From Bacteroidota bacterium (GTDB lineage Bacteria; Bacteroidota; Bacteroidia; Chitinophagales; Chitinophagaceae): a stretch of DNA of 6,972 nucleotides. Shown here piece after piece: positions 1-5,341 of this stretch. Under the pieces are notes generated by a model. It saw only the letters and a program-made list of their open reading frames with translations, was not told where the DNA came from and ran no database searches. The position numbers and the translations under genes were made by a program. Position 1 is the stretch's first letter; every line of letters begins with the position of its first letter. Location: assembly GCA_023426425.1 (NCBI GenBank), contig JAFAAT010000084.1:1-6972 (forward strand), written 5' to 3'.

Positions 1-879
1 GCCATGGAAAGCCTGCAGGAACTAAACCCCAGTAAGGACACAGCATCAAATGCGCAGATCATGTTTCTCGCGCTGCATGCTTCTGGTTTGACGCTGATAC
101 CGGTAAGTATCATTGCTGCCCGCTCGGCACTGCGTGCTGAGAACCCAACTGATATCTTCATACCCTGCATGATTGCCACCTTTGCTGCAACGATTGCGGC
201 CATGTTCATCGTATCCTTCAAGCAAAAAATCAATGTGCTGCAGCCAGTCATCATCGCGTGGATAGGAGGCATTTCTGCAGTCATAGCATTGCTTGTTGTT
301 TACCTGACTACATTGAATACAGAGGGCGTTCAAACTTTTTCAGCAGTCCTCAGTAACGGGTTGATACTGGCTATCTTTTTACTCATAATTGCCGGTGCGG
401 TATATAAGAAGATCGATGTCTTCGACGCATTTATTGCAGGAGCTAAGGGTGGTTTTGAGGTGGCGGTGAAGATTATCCCCTACCTGGTGGGTATGCTTGT
501 GGCTATAAGCATGTTACGCACCAGCGGCAGCTTCGATGTGGTGATTAATGGTATGAAGAGCCTGTTTGCTGCAATGGGTACTGACACCCGTTTTGTGGAT
601 GGTATTCCTACTGCACTTATCAAGCCAATGAGCGGAAGTGGCGCCAGGGGTATGATGATAGACACCATGAAGACCTTTGGGCCTGATTCCTTTGCCGGGC
701 GGTTGTCCTGTGTGTTGCAGGGATCTTCTGATACAACCTTCTATGTAATCGCAGTTTATTTTGGTGCGGTGTCCATCAGGAATACGCGTTATTCCATTGG
801 CGCCATGCTACTTGCTGATCTGGTAGGCATTATTACCTCTATCATCCTGGCTTACCTATTCTTTGGCAGTGGCACCTGA
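1..879 (+). CDS. SpmA/SpmB-like nucleoside recognition (Gate) domain membrane protein, 5'-truncated
   Basis: This is the C-terminal part of a fused spore maturation A/B-like membrane protein with nucleoside recognition (Gate) domains. The frame is open at the left edge, and the first ATG (position 4) falls inside the conserved SpmA end, where ELNPSKDTASNAQ is followed by a hydrophobic SGLTLIPV segment. The real start is therefore outside the window. Numbered from that Met, the SpmB-like half spans about residues 110-290, with FDAFIAGAKGGF-type and IIPYLVGMLVA segments, PMSGSGARGMMIDTM at about 208-222, GPDSF at 226-230 and QGSSDTTFYVIAVYFG at 239-254. About six hydrophobic helices are visible. 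In endospore formers SpmA and SpmB act in spore core dehydration. The Bacteroidota fusion has no established role, and transport of a small molecule is only inferred. The stop at 877-879 is followed by 61 bases before the next gene, so co-transcription is possible. Confidence 0.9.
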   Translation, partial: AMESLQELNPSKDTASNAQIMFLALHASGLTLIPVSIIAARSALRAENPTDIFIPCMIATFAATIAAMFIVSFKQKINVLQPVIIAWIGGISAVIALLVVYLTTLNTEGVQTFSAVLSNGLILAIFLLIIAGAVYKKIDVFDAFIAGAKGGFEVAVKIIPYLVGMLVAISMLRTSGSFDVVINGMKSLFAAMGTDTRFVDGIPTALIKPMSGSGARGMMIDTMKTFGPDSFAGRLSCVLQGSSDTTFYVIAVYFGAVSIRNTRYSIGAMLLADLVGIITSIILAYLFFGSGT

Positions 880-940
880 TTCTTAGCCAGTTCTCGTCAT
901 GGAACGATGTTTTAGCATGTAGCTGATCAAACCATCATCT

Positions 941-1648
941 ATGAATCAGAACTCTTCAGTGGGTCCTAAACCCAGCATCAATGTAGATGTTCCGGAAAGA
1001 ATCCTTTCAGTAACAGCCGGTTCCCTTCTATTTCTGAATGGCCTTAAACATTTTGGCCTTGTACGCATGGCTTTAGGTGGCTTCCTGCTCTATCGCGGGA
1101 TATCGGGACACTGCCCCGGATACAGTGCTATGGGAAAACCGCATCTGCCAGACCCGGTGAAGAATATCAATATCAGAACTACGGTTGCTGTTAACCGTCC
1201 ACGCAATGAAGTATTCAACTTCTGGCGCAAGCTGGAAAACCTGCCCCGGTTTATGGAGCACCTGGAATCGGTGAAGGAAATTGATGACCGTACCTCACAT
1301 TGGGAGGCCAGGATACCCGGTGGGCTGGGCACCATCAGCTGGGATGCTGTGATTGTGGAAGAACATGAGAACAGCTTTATTGGCTGGAACTCGCTTCCCG
1401 GGGCTACGGTGGAGAATGCGGGCAAGGTGGAATTCCGCGAGTTGGGCGACGGATGGACAGAGCTTTACGTAGTAATCACTTACCGCGCTCCCATGGGTGC
1501 TGCCGGTCAGGGCCTTTCCGCACTCCTCAACCCGGTATTCGAAAAGATCATCAGAAGCGACATACAAAATTTCAAGCGCTTCGTGGAAAGGGGTGGAATG
1601 TCAACACAAGAGGGACTATCCTCCGGTAAGAACATTCACATCACCTAA
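941..1648 (+). CDS. DUF2892-SRPBCC (cyclase/dehydrase-like) fusion protein
   Basis: This 235-residue protein has two parts. Residues about 12-62 match the DUF2892/YgaP-type membrane hairpin: VPERILSV, a glycine-containing hydrophobic stretch, then LGGFLLYRGISGHCPGYSAMG. Residues about 76-216 form a SRPBCC (START/Bet v1-like) helix-grip domain of the polyketide cyclase/COQ10 type, with the typical VFNFWRKLENLPRFMEHL segment at about 91-108 and a C-terminal long helix (ALLNPVFEKIIRSDIQNFKRFVE). Such domains bind hydrophobic ligands; no ligand can be named here. The hairpin probably tethers the domain to the inner membrane. The final 19 residues look like a disordered tail. There is no clear Shine-Dalgarno sequence, as is usual in Bacteroidota; the ATG at 941 is well placed before the hairpin. 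The stop overlaps that of the convergent lipoprotein gene. Confidence 0.88.
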   Translation: MNQNSSVGPKPSINVDVPERILSVTAGSLLFLNGLKHFGLVRMALGGFLLYRGISGHCPGYSAMGKPHLPDPVKNINIRTTVAVNRPRNEVFNFWRKLENLPRFMEHLESVKEIDDRTSHWEARIPGGLGTISWDAVIVEEHENSFIGWNSLPGATVENAGKVEFRELGDGWTELYVVITYRAPMGAAGQGLSALLNPVFEKIIRSDIQNFKRFVERGGMSTQEGLSSGKNIHIT

Positions 1649-2055
1649 GGCAGGAAGGAAATCTTTGAGATGTATTGATCTTCGGGGTGAGCAGGGTTAG
1701 CCGGGTAATGTGTAATGGTGTCTGTCTGTGCCAGAATGTTTCCCTGCTTGTCCATGATCTTGAGGTCAAAGTTTGGGCTTTCCGTACTCATGGCGAACAG
1801 TGTCACATGTACCCCTGTTAGCACAGTCGCAGGTATATTGTAGAGGCCTGTATCCACCAGTACTGTATCTTTCCCTATGTTGCCGGTCTTTTCTTCGCTT
1901 ACCACAGCGCGCATCAGGTTGACAAGCAGATTTGAGTCGCTGGTCTGGATGCGGTAAATAACCTCTTTGTAGGTGTCGTGTTTGGCAAGCGATTCCTCCT
2001 TAGAGCATGAATAGAGTCCAAGAACGCCGATACAGATAGCTGCAAACTTTTTCAT
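1645..2055 (-). CDS. Hypothetical lipoprotein
   Basis: This 136-residue protein begins with a lipoprotein signal: MKK, a hydrophobic stretch and a lipobox ending LYSC with Cys17 as the lipidated residue, followed by SKEES, a polar tether. It is therefore expected in the cell envelope; the S-K-E-E after Cys resembles tethers in Bacteroidota, where acidic residues after Cys can favour surface export, but this is only suggestive. The mature part (about 25-136) looks beta-rich, with alternating segments such as VIYRI, TVLTGVHVTLFAM and FDLKIMDKQGNILAQTDTI, and could be a small beta-sandwich. I recognise no named family. AGAAGGA directly abuts the ATG, too close to be a standard ribosome binding site. 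A candidate promoter lies at 2084-2118. Its stop interlocks with the convergent SRPBCC gene. Confidence 0.8.
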   Translation of the reverse strand: MKKFAAICIGVLGLYSCSKEESLAKHDTYKEVIYRIQTSDSNLLVNLMRAVVSEEKTGNIGKDTVLVDTGLYNIPATVLTGVHVTLFAMSTESPNFDLKIMDKQGNILAQTDTITHYPANPAHPEDQYISKISFLP

Positions 2056-2083
2056 TCCTTCTGTTTTAGTTGCGGGGTGACCG

Positions 2084-2118
2084 TAAAGCTAATAAAAATG
2101 CCGACGACAATACCCAAA
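2084..2118 (-). promoter_or_regulatory. Candidate Bacteroidota-type promoter for the lipoprotein gene
   Basis: Read on the minus strand, TTTG (2115-2118) is followed after 23 bases by TAGCTTTA (2084-2091), which matches the Bacteroidota -7 consensus TAnnTTTG except for the last base. It ends 28 bases before the ATG, a sensible leader length. The spacer is slightly longer than the usual 19-21 bases. Confidence 0.35.
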
Positions 2119-2270
2119 CCTGATAGTTTTGACAGAAAGCAGAACAGATAGGTGCACAAAACGGCAAATCAGGGCCGATTTGAGGTGCATTGTTCAAATG
2201 AGCGTCTCTCAAACTGTTAAATATGTAGTTTAAATAACCTATTTGTTACAAGTTGGGCTTTGGTTGAATA

Positions 2271-2278
2271 TATTCTTG
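2271..2278 (+). promoter_or_regulatory. Candidate -7 promoter box for the START-domain gene
   Basis: TATTCTTG matches TAnnTTTG with one mismatch and lies 34 bases before the ATG at 2313. The -33 partner is unclear: TTTG at 2242-2245 gives a 25-base spacer, and TTG at 2253-2255 gives 15, neither ideal. The surrounding intergenic region (2056-2312) is AT-rich and otherwise holds only short inverted matches, such as TTTGAG (2179-2184) with CTCAAA (2208-2213) and AAACT (2211-2215) with AGTTT (2227-2231). Confidence 0.25.
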
Positions 2279-2312
2279 CTTTTATGCACGGTTTTTTGCT
2301 TAAATTCACTGT

Positions 2313-2972
2313 ATGCAATTCCTAAGACCCATTTTGTTGTTTTCTCTTCTTTGCTCCTTTGCGTCAGCGAAGGCTGAAGAGTGGCATTTGAAAAAGGAAG
2401 AAGACGGCATTAAGGTGTATACGGGAACGAGCCCCAAACCGAATATCAAAGCCGTCAAAGTAGAGTGCGAGATTAATACAAGCCTCTCAGCGTTGGCTGC
2501 TTTACTATTTGACGCAAAGGCGCATGAGCAGTGGATATACAACACCAGCATCTCTTATGAAGTAGAGCGGCTGAACAAACAGGAGCAGATTTACTATTCA
2601 GAGCTTGAAATGCCCTGGCCTCTTTCTAACCGGGATATTGTCATTCACCTCAAGGTAGAGCAGGACGCTGCGACTCATGTGATGACAGTGACTGCTACTG
2701 CCACGAAAGGTTATGTGAAAGAAATAAAAGATAAAGTCCGTGTGGTCTCTTCGCAGGCCATCTGGAAGGTTACTCCACTTGCAGCTGACAAGGTTAAGAT
2801 TGATTATGTTGGATGGGCAAACCCAGGCGGGATAGTGCCCGGTTGGGCTGTGAACCTGGTGGCGACTAAAGGTCCTTTCGAAACTTTCAAACGTCTGCGT
2901 ACGCTGGTTACTAAACCCGTTTATCAGGCTGCCAATGTAAGCTTCATCAAAGATTTCAAACAACCGGGCTAA
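2313..2972 (+). CDS. Exported START-domain lipid-binding protein
   Basis: This 219-residue protein starts with a Sec signal peptide: MQFLR, a hydrophobic core and a SFASAKA cleavage region near residue 19-21. The rest is a START domain of the StAR/PCTP type. It opens with EWHLKKEEDGIKVYTG (about 23-38), continues through ALLFDAKAHEQWIYN (62-77) and the conserved MPWPLSNRDIV (100-110), and ends with NPGGIVPGWAVN (170-181) and a long helix KGPFETFKRLRTLV (186-199). START domains enclose a lipid or other hydrophobic ligand in a helix-grip fold. The signal peptide places it in the periplasm or outside the inner membrane, so a role in lipid handling or sensing there is inferred. No Shine-Dalgarno sequence is evident; the ATG is fixed by the signal peptide. 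It overlaps the stop codon of the convergent DUF6122 gene. Confidence 0.9.
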   Translation: MQFLRPILLFSLLCSFASAKAEEWHLKKEEDGIKVYTGTSPKPNIKAVKVECEINTSLSALAALLFDAKAHEQWIYNTSISYEVERLNKQEQIYYSELEMPWPLSNRDIVIHLKVEQDAATHVMTVTATATKGYVKEIKDKVRVVSSQAIWKVTPLAADKVKIDYVGWANPGGIVPGWAVNLVATKGPFETFKRLRTLVTKPVYQAANVSFIKDFKQPG

Positions 2973-3292
2973 CAGTCGCTGAAGCTACTCCAGTAGCAGT
3001 CTATGGCGTCTGTGATCATATGCAGCACCAGTCCCAGTGCCGGCAGGTGTGTCTTTCTGAAGAACAAGCCAATCATGTATACAGCACAGGCCCAGTAACT
3101 ATGTAGCGGGTGAAAGCCAATGCTACATCTGCAGGGGTCGAATACCGGGGTTGCGAGGAAATGGTCTAGGTCCACCAGCATGGTGGCGAGCAGAATCAGG
3201 TATGCCCTTCGCCATTGAGATCTGAAGAAAAACCAGGCAATAATTCCGGGGAAGATGAGGTGCAGGAAATAGTGAACAAGGGTCTGCAGCAT
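2969..3292 (-). CDS. DUF6122 family membrane protein
   Basis: This 107-residue membrane protein fits the DUF6122 family in length and layout. It has hydrophobic helices at about 3-23, 28-42, 64-78 and 83-97. The conserved polar residues sit at helix ends: His7 and His11 in the first helix, DLDH at 41-44, FDPCRCSIGFHPLHSY at 51-66, and HMITD at 91-95. Repeated His/Asp motifs of this kind recall the membrane-bound YdjM/DUF457 proteins annotated as metal-dependent hydrolases, so metal binding is plausible but unproven. The ATG at 3290-3292 matches the usual family start. No promoter of the TTTG/TAnnTTTG type is clear in the 132 bases between it and the ASRT gene, so it may be read from upstream together with that gene. 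Confidence 0.85.
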   Translation of the reverse strand: MLQTLVHYFLHLIFPGIIAWFFFRSQWRRAYLILLATMLVDLDHFLATPVFDPCRCSIGFHPLHSYWACAVYMIGLFFRKTHLPALGLVLHMITDAIDCYWSSFSDC

Positions 3293-3424
3293 CTGTCTAA
3301 TTTAAGGAATCACAGGAAGTTTCCACCTCATTTACAGGCCAATCATTTTTGTAGCAGCCCTATTTCGTTCTGTGTGTGGTGCAACTTAGGTATTCCCTAT
3401 GAATTTTCAAACACATCAAACCAG

Positions 3425-3799
3425 CTAGTCGGCAGCAAACGCTATTGTTGAGAGCAGGGCATTTTCAGCCTGCCGTGAATCCAGTCGTGTGTGTTGAACC
3501 ACCACAGGTACATCTGAAATGATCACACTTGCAAAGTCCGTGTCGGTCGGCACAGGTTCAGGATCTTTCAGATCATTGAAGCGCAAATGGAGCGTACGCT
3601 GAGCGGGAACTTCTACCCGGTATGGGCCAGCGGGATCTCTGTCTTTGAAGAAGATAGTTAGTTCAACTTTGGCAGCCCTTACACCTGTATTCAGAATACA
3701 GGCAGTTTCATGACTTGTCATCTGCGGCGCGGGACCCGTACTGCCTGAAGGGATATAGCCTTCTGCTATGGCCCAGATTTTTTTTCCTATTGCTTGCAT
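3425..3799 (-). CDS. Sensory rhodopsin transducer (ASRT) family protein
   Basis: This 124-residue soluble protein is a full-length homologue of the Anabaena sensory rhodopsin transducer (Pfam ASRT, about 125 residues). The match covers the whole length: WAIAEGYIP (9-17), SHETACILN (29-37), FFKDRDPAGPYR (50-61), RTLHLRFNDL (68-77), DTDFASVI (86-93) and VVVQHTRLDSRQAENALLST (99-118). In Anabaena the protein forms a beta-sandwich tetramer that interacts with the rhodopsin and has been reported to bind DNA; family members also occur in genomes without rhodopsins, and sugar or other small-ligand binding has been proposed. Its neighbours here (DUF6122, UPF0158, Uma2) give no photoreceptor link. An in-frame stop lies a few codons upstream of the ATG at 3799, supporting this start, although no Shine-Dalgarno sequence is seen. 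An imperfect inverted repeat lies 37 bases upstream. Confidence 0.95.
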   Translation of the reverse strand: MQAIGKKIWAIAEGYIPSGSTGPAPQMTSHETACILNTGVRAAKVELTIFFKDRDPAGPYRVEVPAQRTLHLRFNDLKDPEPVPTDTDFASVIISDVPVVVQHTRLDSRQAENALLSTIAFAAD

Positions 3800-3835
3800 A
3801 CCTGTGTGGCTTTAGTTCTTTGCCTGAGGATGCTA

Positions 3836-3876
3836 AATAACCATACCCCAGTTTTTCCATCCACACGGGGGTTATT
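3836..3876. repeat. Imperfect inverted repeat upstream of the ASRT gene
   Basis: AATAACC (3836-3842) pairs with GGTTATT (3870-3876), and after a three-base ATA bulge CCC (3846-3848) pairs with GGG (3867-3869). This gives ten base pairs around an 18-base loop. It lies between the UPF0158 stop and the ASRT start in a 168-base gap that holds no other recognisable element. In the minus-strand transcript it could be a weak terminator or processing hairpin after UPF0158, or an operator or leader element for ASRT. It lacks a proper T-run. Confidence 0.35.
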
Positions 3877-3967
3877 CTTTGTCTATCAGTGTCCATGTTC
3901 GTTCCCGCACTATTCCGGCATCAGTTTCACTCCTGTCTGGCTGCTAACCTTACCCAGGTGATGCTCT

Positions 3968-4384
3968 TCATTCCATTTGAGACACCACCCAGTCCATCAG
4001 TTTCTTTTTATGAAAAGCAAACCAAAGCTCCCGAAAAGACCCTGAATTGTGCACCTGTTGTTTGAAGTTGGCAAATGGCTTCCTTCCTTCTAATGCCTGT
4101 ATCAGCCTCGCTTGTACTTCCCTGTCACTTACCTCGTTCTCTACAAATTCTTGCATGACAAGAAAGCTTTCCCTGGAAGGCATAGAATGAATTTCACGGT
4201 ATGCAGAAGGATTTTCCTCTACCAAATCAACAGCTTCTTCCCAGTCTGCAAACTCCATCGTATCGAAACGGAGCGGATCAGGAAAACTGACGAGTGTCCC
4301 TGTCTCTTTGTGAAGATAACAGGCAAACCCTGAATCCAATTTCTCAGCAATTTCCGCTAAAAGCGCTTCTGTAAGTTTTACCAT
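3968..4384 (-). CDS. UPF0158 family protein
   Basis: This 138-residue soluble protein matches UPF0158. It has an N-terminal helix (LTEALLAEIAEKLDSG), a beta-strand region YLHKETGTLVSFPDP (23-37), an acidic middle with FADWEEAVDLVEENP (45-59), then REIHSMPSRESFLVMQEFVE (63-82). The C-terminal family signature is ALEGRKPFANFKQQV (97-111) followed by RELWFAFHKKKLMDWV (118-133). The function of the family is unknown. It follows the Uma2 gene on the same strand after 45 bases and is probably co-transcribed. A possible own -7 box (AATTTTTG, minus strand, 4404-4411, one mismatch to TAnnTTTG) lies 19 bases upstream, but its only TTTG partner (4438-4441) is 26 bases away. No Shine-Dalgarno sequence is visible. 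Confidence 0.85.
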   Translation of the reverse strand: MVKLTEALLAEIAEKLDSGFACYLHKETGTLVSFPDPLRFDTMEFADWEEAVDLVEENPSAYREIHSMPSRESFLVMQEFVENEVSDREVQARLIQALEGRKPFANFKQQVHNSGSFRELWFAFHKKKLMDWVVSQME

Positions 4385-4429
4385 ATTGACGGGATTGAAA
4401 GCACAAAAATTCTTACTTCCGTGAGTGAA

Positions 4430-5011
4430 TCAGTCTGCAAATACCTCATCAAGATCCAGCACAAACCCAGGCAGGACAGATGTAGTGACCTGATCGCCGA
4501 AGGTTAGTAGTCTTTGTGCCTGAAATTTACCTTGATCATTCAGCACATATTTCAAAAAGGTCTTTTCCTCAGGATGGATGATCCAGTACTCCTTCACGCC
4601 CGATTCTTCATAGACTTCAAACTTAAGTTGTAACTCTTTCCTGTTATTACTTCTTGAAAGTATTTCAACTACAATATCCGGTGCTCCAATACAGCCTCTG
4701 TCGTCCAGCTTGGCAGGGTCACAAATTACACATAGGTCGGGCTGCACAACAGTAATGATATCCTGATCGCGCTTGCCTTTACGGGGCAGCCGGACATCGA
4801 AAGGCGCAGTGAACACTTTGCATGCCTGGTCATGAAGAAAACCATACAGCCTGTAATTGACTCTTTGCGAAATCTCCTGATGCCGTACACCCGGTGCCGG
4901 CGACATCCGGAACACCTTTCCTTTGATAAGCTCAAAACGCTCCTCTATTGTCCAGCGGAGATAATCTGCATAGGTATAGCTCTGTGAAAAATCTGGTTCG
5001 TGAACTTCCAT
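4430..5011 (-). CDS. Uma2 family endonuclease (DUF820, PD-(D/E)XK fold)
   Basis: This 193-residue protein is a Uma2/DUF820 family member of normal length. Visible family motifs are YTYADYLRW (12-20), RFELIKGKVFRMSPAP (25-40), GVRHQEISQRV (41-51), VQPDLCVICDPAKLDDRGCIGAPD (split here as 89-100 and 101-112), VVEILSRSN (114-122), LKFEVYEESGVKEYWIIHPEE (about 129-149) and a C-terminal LPGFVLDLDEVF (180-191). Glu27, Asp92 and Glu116 are the likely catalytic acidic residues of the PD-(D/E)XK core, and Lys130 is conserved nearby; all appear intact. The family is predicted to be nucleases, but its natural substrates are mostly unknown, and copies are often numerous within a genome. No methyltransferase or toxin-antitoxin partner is adjacent; UPF0158 follows on the same strand. 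AGAAAGG (minus strand, 5017-5023) is a plausible ribosome binding site five bases before the ATG. Confidence 0.92.
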   Translation of the reverse strand: MEVHEPDFSQSYTYADYLRWTIEERFELIKGKVFRMSPAPGVRHQEISQRVNYRLYGFLHDQACKVFTAPFDVRLPRKGKRDQDIITVVQPDLCVICDPAKLDDRGCIGAPDIVVEILSRSNNRKELQLKFEVYEESGVKEYWIIHPEEKTFLKYVLNDQGKFQAQRLLTFGDQVTTSVLPGFVLDLDEVFAD

Positions 5012-5024
5012 AAAAGCCTTTCTA

Positions 5025-5032
5025 CAAAAATA
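5025..5032 (-). promoter_or_regulatory. Perfect Bacteroidota -7 box upstream of Uma2
   Basis: On the minus strand this reads TATTTTTG, an exact match to TAnnTTTG, ending 13 bases before the Uma2 ATG, which implies a very short leader. There is no TTTG or TTG at the expected 19-21 bases upstream; the region where the -33 element should lie is occupied by the GC-rich inverted repeat at 5045-5074. Confidence 0.45.
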
Positions 5033-5044
5033 ATCTAATTTTAG

Positions 5045-5074
5045 GGTACACCATGGCGGCGCGCCATCGGTACC
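5045..5074. repeat. GC-rich inverted repeat between divergent genes
   Basis: GGTAC (5045-5049) pairs with GTACC (5070-5074) and ATGGCG (5053-5058) pairs with CGCCAT (5062-5067) around a central GCG, with an ACC/CG internal mismatch. Alternatively ACCATGGCG pairs with CGCCATcGGT with a single bulged C. It stands out as GC-rich within an AT-rich divergent intergenic region. It covers the -33 area of the Uma2 promoter and lies 25 bases before the start of the small membrane protein gene, so a shared operator is plausible. Confidence 0.5.
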
Positions 5075-5099
5075 AACTTATTATAACAGCCCGATCAAA

Positions 5100-5297
5100 A
5101 TGCCTTTAACTATGTTTGTGTCTGTTCTTTTTCTCATCATTGGTGTCAGATGTCTTATAGCTGGTTTGCTCCCCGAATCCTCAAAACTTCGTCCTGTCTT
5201 CACTGCTCCGATGCATTACAGCAGAAGACATAATCTAATGCTTGGCTTTGTACTCCTGGGTATCGCACTCTGGATGTTCCTAAACAGGGAGCAGTAA
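5100..5297 (+). CDS. Small two-helix membrane protein, hypothetical
   Basis: This 65-residue protein has two hydrophobic helices, about residues 4-23 (TMFVSVLFLIIGVRCLIAGL) and 46-61 (LMLGFVLLGIALWMFL). They are joined by a polar loop of about 22 residues (PESSKLRPVFTAPMHYSRRHN), and the protein ends in NREQ. The basic YSRRHN segment before the second helix suggests that the loop is cytoplasmic. I do not recognise a family. Support for a real gene comes from the coherent membrane topology, the A-rich ATCAAA just before the ATG, typical of Bacteroidota starts, and the fit into an otherwise empty gap. It is divergent from Uma2, with the inverted repeat between them, and convergent with the transporter gene 44 bases downstream. 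No promoter box is clear. Confidence 0.6.
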   Translation: MPLTMFVSVLFLIIGVRCLIAGLLPESSKLRPVFTAPMHYSRRHNLMLGFVLLGIALWMFLNREQ

Positions 5298-5341
5298 TAG
5301 TATTGACCCCATTCCTCTGACTTAAAATCAGCAACATCGCC

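Noticed and set aside
3293..3424. Search for a tRNA or small RNA between the DUF6122 and ASRT genes
   Set aside because: No cloverleaf, T-loop or terminator-like hairpin was found in these 132 bases.
3708..3896. Minus-strand 62-residue frame starting at 3896 and overlapping the 5' part of the ASRT gene
   Set aside because: It overlaps a strongly conserved gene in another frame and its own translation shows no domain, signal or membrane pattern.
5041..5074. Cluster of NcoI, AscI and KpnI recognition sequences resembling a cloning polylinker
   Set aside because: The sites are by-products of one inverted repeat, and the flanking sequence continues as natural intergenic DNA with a good promoter box; no vector sequence is seen.
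5313..5335. Possible bidirectional terminator between the small membrane protein and transporter genes (CTGACTTAAAATCAG)
   Set aside because: The stem has only four outer pairs with a mismatch and there is no T-run on either strand.
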